Shown one piece after another: positions 4,493 to 7,448 of a stretch of DNA of 7,448 nucleotides (positions are counted from its first letter, which is position 1; each line of letters opens with the position of its first letter). Position numbers and translations under genes: made by a program. The notes under the pieces are model-generated. The model worked only from the letters and a program-made list of their open reading frames with translations, was not told the DNA's origin and did not search any database. The stretch lies in NCBI GenBank assembly GCA_018268695.1, contig JAFDWD010000857.1, forward strand, positions 1-7,448. The letters are read 5' to 3'. This DNA comes from Actinomycetota bacterium (GTDB lineage: Bacteria > Actinomycetota > Thermoleophilia > Solirubrobacterales > 70-9).

Positions 4493-5588
4493 AACGTCGC
4501 TGTTCGAGGGCGTGGTGGAGCTCGTCGGCGCGGGTCGGGGCGTTGCCGTCGAGCTTCGCGGCCAGGGCGCGCTCCAGGGCCTCGCCGATCGCCGGGCCCT
4601 CGAGGCCCGCCGCCGTCAGGTCGGTCCCGGTGATCTCCAGGCGGACCTCCCGCCATCCCAGCCAGTCGTCGAGCCAGGTGGCGCCCGCGGCGCGGGCGAG
4701 GACGAGCTCGATCGGGTCGTGGCCGCGGGCCATCCGCACGCCCTCGGACGGAAGCGCCGGGACCGAACCGGCGAACGGGTCCCTCCACGGCCCGAGCGCG
4801 GCCGCCAGGATCGCCTCGGCACGGTCGGCCTCCCCTGCCCAGGGCAGGGCGGCGAGCAGGCGGTCGACGTCTCGGGCGAGCGCGAAGGACTCGCCGCCCT
4901 CGCGCGGCTCGACCAGTCCCCAGCCCGCCAGCAGTTCGAGCGCCCGCACCGCGCTCGCTTCCTCGGCCAGCTTGCGCAGCTCCGCCCAGCGCCTCTCCAC
5001 GGTCACCATCCGCAGGTCGGCGGCCCGCAGCAGCTCTCGCGTCCCCGGCTCGATCGCGAAGCCGAACCTCGCGGCGTAGCGGGCCGCCCGGATCCCCCGG
5101 GTCGGGTCGTCGACGAACGAGCCCGCGTGGATGGCCCGCAGGACGCCCGCCTCGAGGTCGGCCTGGCCGTCGTAGGGGTCGATCAGCTCGCGCGGTTCGG
5201 CCAATCCCACGGCCATCGCGTTGACGGTGAAGTCGCGGCGCGCCAGGTCAGTGCGGATCGGGGCGCCGAGCTCGACCGTCGGCAGGGCACCGGGGCGCGC
5301 GTAGCTCTCGCGCCGCGCGGCCGCGATGTCGATCTCGTGGCCGTCGAGGTCCACCTTCAGCGTGCCGAACCGCGAGTGGGCGGCGAGCGCCTCCGCCCCG
5401 AGGGCCCGTCCCAGCGCCGCCGGGTCCCCCTCGACAACGAGGTCGATGTCGGCACGGCCCCTGCCCAACAGCAGATCCCGCACCGCGCCCCCGACCAGGT
5501 AGACCGGATCGGGCGCCATCGCCTCCACCTCGGCGAGCTCCGGATAGGCGGCGGCGAGCGCCTCGGCGAGTTCGTCTCCGCTGGTCAT
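4491..5588 (-). CDS. cca: CCA-adding-type tRNA nucleotidyltransferase, class II
   Basis: A class II poly(A) polymerase/CCA-adding-family enzyme that builds or repairs the tRNA 3' CCA end using CTP and ATP. With the ATG at 5588 the protein is 365 aa. It shows the head-domain motif LVGGAVRDLLLGR (31-43), the metal-binding DID in ADIDLVVEGD (46-55), RRDFTVNAMA (117-126) and the neck motif DPTRGIRAARYAARFGF (161-177). The poorly conserved Ala/Leu/Arg-rich C-terminal half has no recognisable HD phosphohydrolase motif, as in many Gram-positive CCA enzymes. Sequence alone does not separate full CCA-adding from A-adding or C-adding variants or a poly(A) polymerase. A GTG three codons upstream (5597) is an alternative start. 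The gene is divergent from the deacetylase, with about 45 bp between starts. Confidence 0.9.
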   Translation of the reverse strand: MTSGDELAEALAAAYPELAEVEAMAPDPVYLVGGAVRDLLLGRGRADIDLVVEGDPAALGRALGAEALAAHSRFGTLKVDLDGHEIDIAAARRESYARPGALPTVELGAPIRTDLARRDFTVNAMAVGLAEPRELIDPYDGQADLEAGVLRAIHAGSFVDDPTRGIRAARYAARFGFAIEPGTRELLRAADLRMVTVERRWAELRKLAEEASAVRALELLAGWGLVEPREGGESFALARDVDRLLAALPWAGEADRAEAILAAALGPWRDPFAGSVPALPSEGVRMARGHDPIELVLARAAGATWLDDWLGWREVRLEITGTDLTAAGLEGPAIGEALERALAAKLDGNAPTRADELHHALEQRR

Positions 5589-5597
5589 CGCGCCCAC

Positions 5598-5622
5598 ATC
5601 ATCGCTTGCCCCCTACGATGAT
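5598..5622. promoter_or_regulatory. Inverted repeat in the cca/deacetylase divergent region
   Basis: ATCATCG (5598..5604) and CGATGAT (5616..5622) form a 7-bp inverted repeat with an 11-nt spacer. It sits centrally in the 45-bp gap between the two divergent starts. TACGAT (5614..5619) on the plus strand is a plausible -10 box for the deacetylase and overlaps the right half-site, the geometry of an operator. No matching -35 is obvious. The repeat is short enough to arise by chance. Confidence 0.3.
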
Positions 5623-5633
5623 CGGCGACGCGG

Positions 5634-6623
5634 ATGCCGAGCGACTGGGAAGACGAGGACGAAGTGACGGAGCGACGTCCCGACCCTGCCCGCCGCCACG
5701 GGCCGACCCGGGGCCAGATCATGCGCCGCCGGCTGGTCGCGCTCGCCTCGCTGATCGTGGTGGTCGTGGCCGTGGTGATCGTCCTCACCTCGGCGGGCGA
5801 CGAAGACGACAAGGGGGCGGCTGCCTCGCAGACCGGCGCGACCGGCGCGTCGGCGAAGAAGAAGGCGAAGAAGGCCAAGTCCGCCGGCAAGTCGACCGAG
5901 GTTCGCAACGCGACCCCGCAGGCGAACTGGAAGCCCTACAAGGGCCCGGTGCCGATCCTCGAGTACCACGTGCTCGGGCATCCGCCCGAAGGCGCGCCGT
6001 ACCCCGAACTGTACGTCGGCCGCACGGACTTCGAAAAACAGATGGACTGGCTCGAAGAACGCGGCTACGAGGCGGTGACGCTCGAACAGGTGCAGGAAGC
6101 CTGGTACGGCAAGGGCACCCTGCCGCCGAAACCGATCGTCATCTCCTTCGACGACGGCTACCGGCCCCAGTTCACCTTCGCCCTGCCGACCCTGCGCAAA
6201 CATGGCTGGGCAGGCGTCCTCAACCTCAAGGCGGCGGGCTCGGAACTGTACGAGTCGAACGTCAAGGCGATGATCGCGGCGGGCTGGGAGCTGGCCGCCC
6301 ACACCATCCACCACCTCGACCTGACCGAACTCGGCCCGGAAGAACTGAAGGAAGAAGTCGCGGGCTCGCGCAAGATCCTCCAGGAAGAATTCAACGTCCC
6401 GGTCGAAAACTTCTGTTATCCCGCCGGCCAGTTCAACGAAACCGTGATCAAGGCGGTCGAAGCCGCGGGTTACAAAGGCGCGACCACCGAGATCCCCGGC
6501 TTCGCCGAAAAGGACAAGCCCTACGAACTCGCGCGACTGGAGATCCTGCGCGAATCGCACGTCGGCGGCCTGGCCGAAGACCTGAAAAACGGCGAAGGCG
6601 CGACCGCCGAAGGCGGCGGCTAG
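5634..6623 (+). CDS. Membrane-anchored polysaccharide deacetylase (NodB domain)
   Basis: A carbohydrate esterase family 4-like protein expected to remove N- or O-acetyl groups from a surface polysaccharide outside the membrane. The 329-aa protein has a short charged cytosolic head and one transmembrane segment (about 34-52, LVALASLIVVVVAVVIVL). An Ala/Lys/Ser-rich extracytoplasmic linker with SAKKKAKKAKSAGKS (73-87) follows, then a NodB domain from about 105. Its motifs are ILEYHVLG (108-115), SFDDGY (171-176, catalytic base and metal Asp), HTIHHLDL (223-230, metal His223 and His227) and FCYPAGQFNE (260-269), so the active site looks intact. The ATG at 5634 is used here. An in-frame GTG at 5664 has a better ribosome-binding site (GAGG, 5655..5658, 5-nt spacer) and may be the true start; both precede the membrane anchor. 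The substrate cannot be read from sequence. The gene is the only one on the plus strand and converges on hisF. Confidence 0.9.
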   Translation: MPSDWEDEDEVTERRPDPARRHGPTRGQIMRRRLVALASLIVVVVAVVIVLTSAGDEDDKGAAASQTGATGASAKKKAKKAKSAGKSTEVRNATPQANWKPYKGPVPILEYHVLGHPPEGAPYPELYVGRTDFEKQMDWLEERGYEAVTLEQVQEAWYGKGTLPPKPIVISFDDGYRPQFTFALPTLRKHGWAGVLNLKAAGSELYESNVKAMIAAGWELAAHTIHHLDLTELGPEELKEEVAGSRKILQEEFNVPVENFCYPAGQFNETVIKAVEAAGYKGATTEIPGFAEKDKPYELARLEILRESHVGGLAEDLKNGEGATAEGGG

Positions 6624-6658
6624 CGCGCATTGCGCGCAGCCACGGCTCGCCCGTGGCT
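6623..6658. terminator. Hairpin pair between deacetylase and hisF
   Basis: Two stems fill the gap between the convergent genes. GCGCGC (6623..6628) pairs with GCGCGC (6632..6637) across ATT. AGCCACGG (6638..6645) pairs with CCGTGGCT (6651..6658) around CTCGC. The second stem reaches into the hisF stop codon (CTA at 6657..6659 on the plus strand). A bidirectional terminator is the natural reading, although neither side has a T-run. Confidence 0.55.
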
Positions 6659-7448
6659 AGCGGCGGACGTCGATGCCGTCGGCGGCCATTTTCTCCTTCG
6701 CCTCCGCCACCGTGTGCTGTCCGTAGTGGAAGATCGAGGCGCAGAGGACGGCGTCGGCGCCGCCCTCGGCGATCGCCGCCGACAGATGTGACAGCTCGCC
6801 GGCGCCGCCGGAGGCGATGACCGGCACGGGGACGGCGTCGGCGACCGCGCGGGTCAGCTCGAGGTCGTAGCCGTCGTTGGTGCCGTCGCGGTCCATGCTG
6901 GTGAGGAGGACCTCCCCCGCCCCGCGCTCGACCGCCTCGCGGGCCCAGGAGACCGCGTCGCGGCCCTCGACCCGTTCCCGGCCGCCCTTGACGTAGACGC
7001 CCCAGGTGCCGCCGAACCACCCGGCGGGCGCCGCGCAGGTCGGCGATGAGGTCGCGGGCTCGTCCTCGAGGTCGCGCTTGGCGTCGATCGCGATCACCAC
7101 GCACTGGGAGCCGAAGTGGTCGGCGAGCTCGGTCAGGAGCTCCGGCCGCTCCAGCGCCGCCGAGTTGACCGAGACCTTGTCGGCGCCCGCGTCGAGCACC
7201 GCCTGGGCGTCGGCGACCGAGCGGATGCCGCCCCCGATCGTGAACGGGATGAACACGTTGTCGGCGGTGCGCCGGGCGAGGTCGACGATGGTCTCGCGCC
7301 GCTCGTGCGAGGCGGTGATGTCGAGGAAGACGAGCTCGTCGGCGCCCGCGGCGTCGTAGCGCTCGGCCAGCTCGACCGGATCGCCCGCATCGCGCAGGCC
7401 GACGAAGTTGGTGCCCTTGACGACGCGCCCGGCGTCGACGTCGAGGCA
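6657..7448 (-). CDS. hisF: Imidazole glycerol phosphate synthase cyclase subunit HisF, 5' end cut
   Basis: HisF closes the imidazole ring in histidine synthesis, using ammonia from HisH, as a cytosolic (beta/alpha)8 barrel. The window holds 263 codons; about eight N-terminal residues are missing beyond 7448. The visible start [17 protein letters not shown] contains the first catalytic Asp (CLD). The second is in [10 protein letters not shown] (visible residue 122), which becomes Asp130 if eight residues are missing, matching the family numbering. Phosphate-binding loops are IGGGIRS and [19 protein letters not shown] and [10 protein letters not shown] are also typical. Between AKRD and [12 protein letters not shown] there is an extra segment of roughly 20 residues, [20 protein letters not shown], absent from common HisF proteins. 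It is in frame, so not a frameshift. The upstream neighbour, probably other his genes, lies outside the window. Confidence 0.95.
   Translation of the reverse strand, partial: CLDVDAGRVVKGTNFVGLRDAGDPVELAERYDAAGADELVFLDITASHERRETIVDLARRTADNVFIPFTIGGGIRSVADAQAVLDAGADKVSVNSAALERPELLTELADHFGSQCVVIAIDAKRDLEDEPATSSPTCAAPAGWFGGTWGVYVKGGRERVEGRDAVSWAREAVERGAGEVLLTSMDRDGTNDGYDLELTRAVADAVPVPVIASGGAGELSHLSAAIAEGGADAVLCASIFHYGQHTVAEAKEKMAADGIDVRR

Noticed and set aside
2960..4633. 557-aa plus-strand open frame
   Set aside because: It runs antisense across yggS and pgeF and into cca, and its Arg/Gly/Asp-rich sequence is the usual shadow of high-GC genes.
5606..6820. 404-aa plus-strand and 315-aa minus-strand frames over the deacetylase
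   Set aside because: The deacetylase frame carries intact NodB motifs; the others are Arg-rich or antisense shadows, and one runs through the terminator into hisF.
6995..7075. Frameshift in hisF
   Set aside because: The unusual segment keeps the same frame on both sides and contains no stop; an in-frame insertion explains it.

Overview
The window is GC-rich chromosomal DNA with mostly G/C-ending codons. It carries a cell-wall and division gene cluster (pgeF, yggS, sepF, proC, yggT) typical of Gram-positive bacteria. The SepF sequence and the high GC point to Actinomycetota. A Thermoleophilia/Solirubrobacterales-like host is my best guess, but it is inferred from gene style and order, not from a marker gene.

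Layout from left to right. On the minus strand lie the 5' end of a yggT-family gene (1..74) and proC (71..808). A 627-bp stretch without a convincing gene follows (809..1435), unusually dense in inverted repeats. Then come a DUF5996-family gene (1436..2353), sepF (2350..2925), yggS (3017..3652), pgeF (3653..4423) and a CCA-adding-type nucleotidyltransferase (4491..5588), all on the minus strand. The only plus-strand gene is a membrane-anchored NodB-type polysaccharide deacetylase (5634..6623), divergent from cca. It converges on hisF (minus strand, cut by the window end at 7448), with a hairpin pair between them.

The minus-strand genes read cca -> pgeF -> yggS -> sepF -> DUF5996 -> [structured block] -> proC -> yggT. 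Junctions are tight: pgeF/yggS abut, sepF/DUF5996 overlap by 4 bp, and proC/yggT overlap by 4 bp. They look like one or two transcription units combining FtsZ-ring anchoring (SepF), peptidoglycan quality control (PgeF), PLP homeostasis (YggS), proline synthesis (ProC) and a membrane protein (YggT). The deacetylase adds a surface-polysaccharide function. cca and hisF are housekeeping genes.

The most interesting part is 809..1435. Two 60-bp hairpins (876..935 and 1321..1380) have the same geometry, 24-bp arms around a 12-nt loop. Their loops are nearly identical when read on opposite strands, while their stems differ. Between them sit several further stems and a long nested inverted repeat (1090..1282). 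The block and the adjacent DUF5996 gene separate sepF from proC and look like an insertion into an otherwise conserved cluster. Whether it is a mobile palindromic element, a structured RNA or a pair of terminators cannot be decided from the sequence alone.
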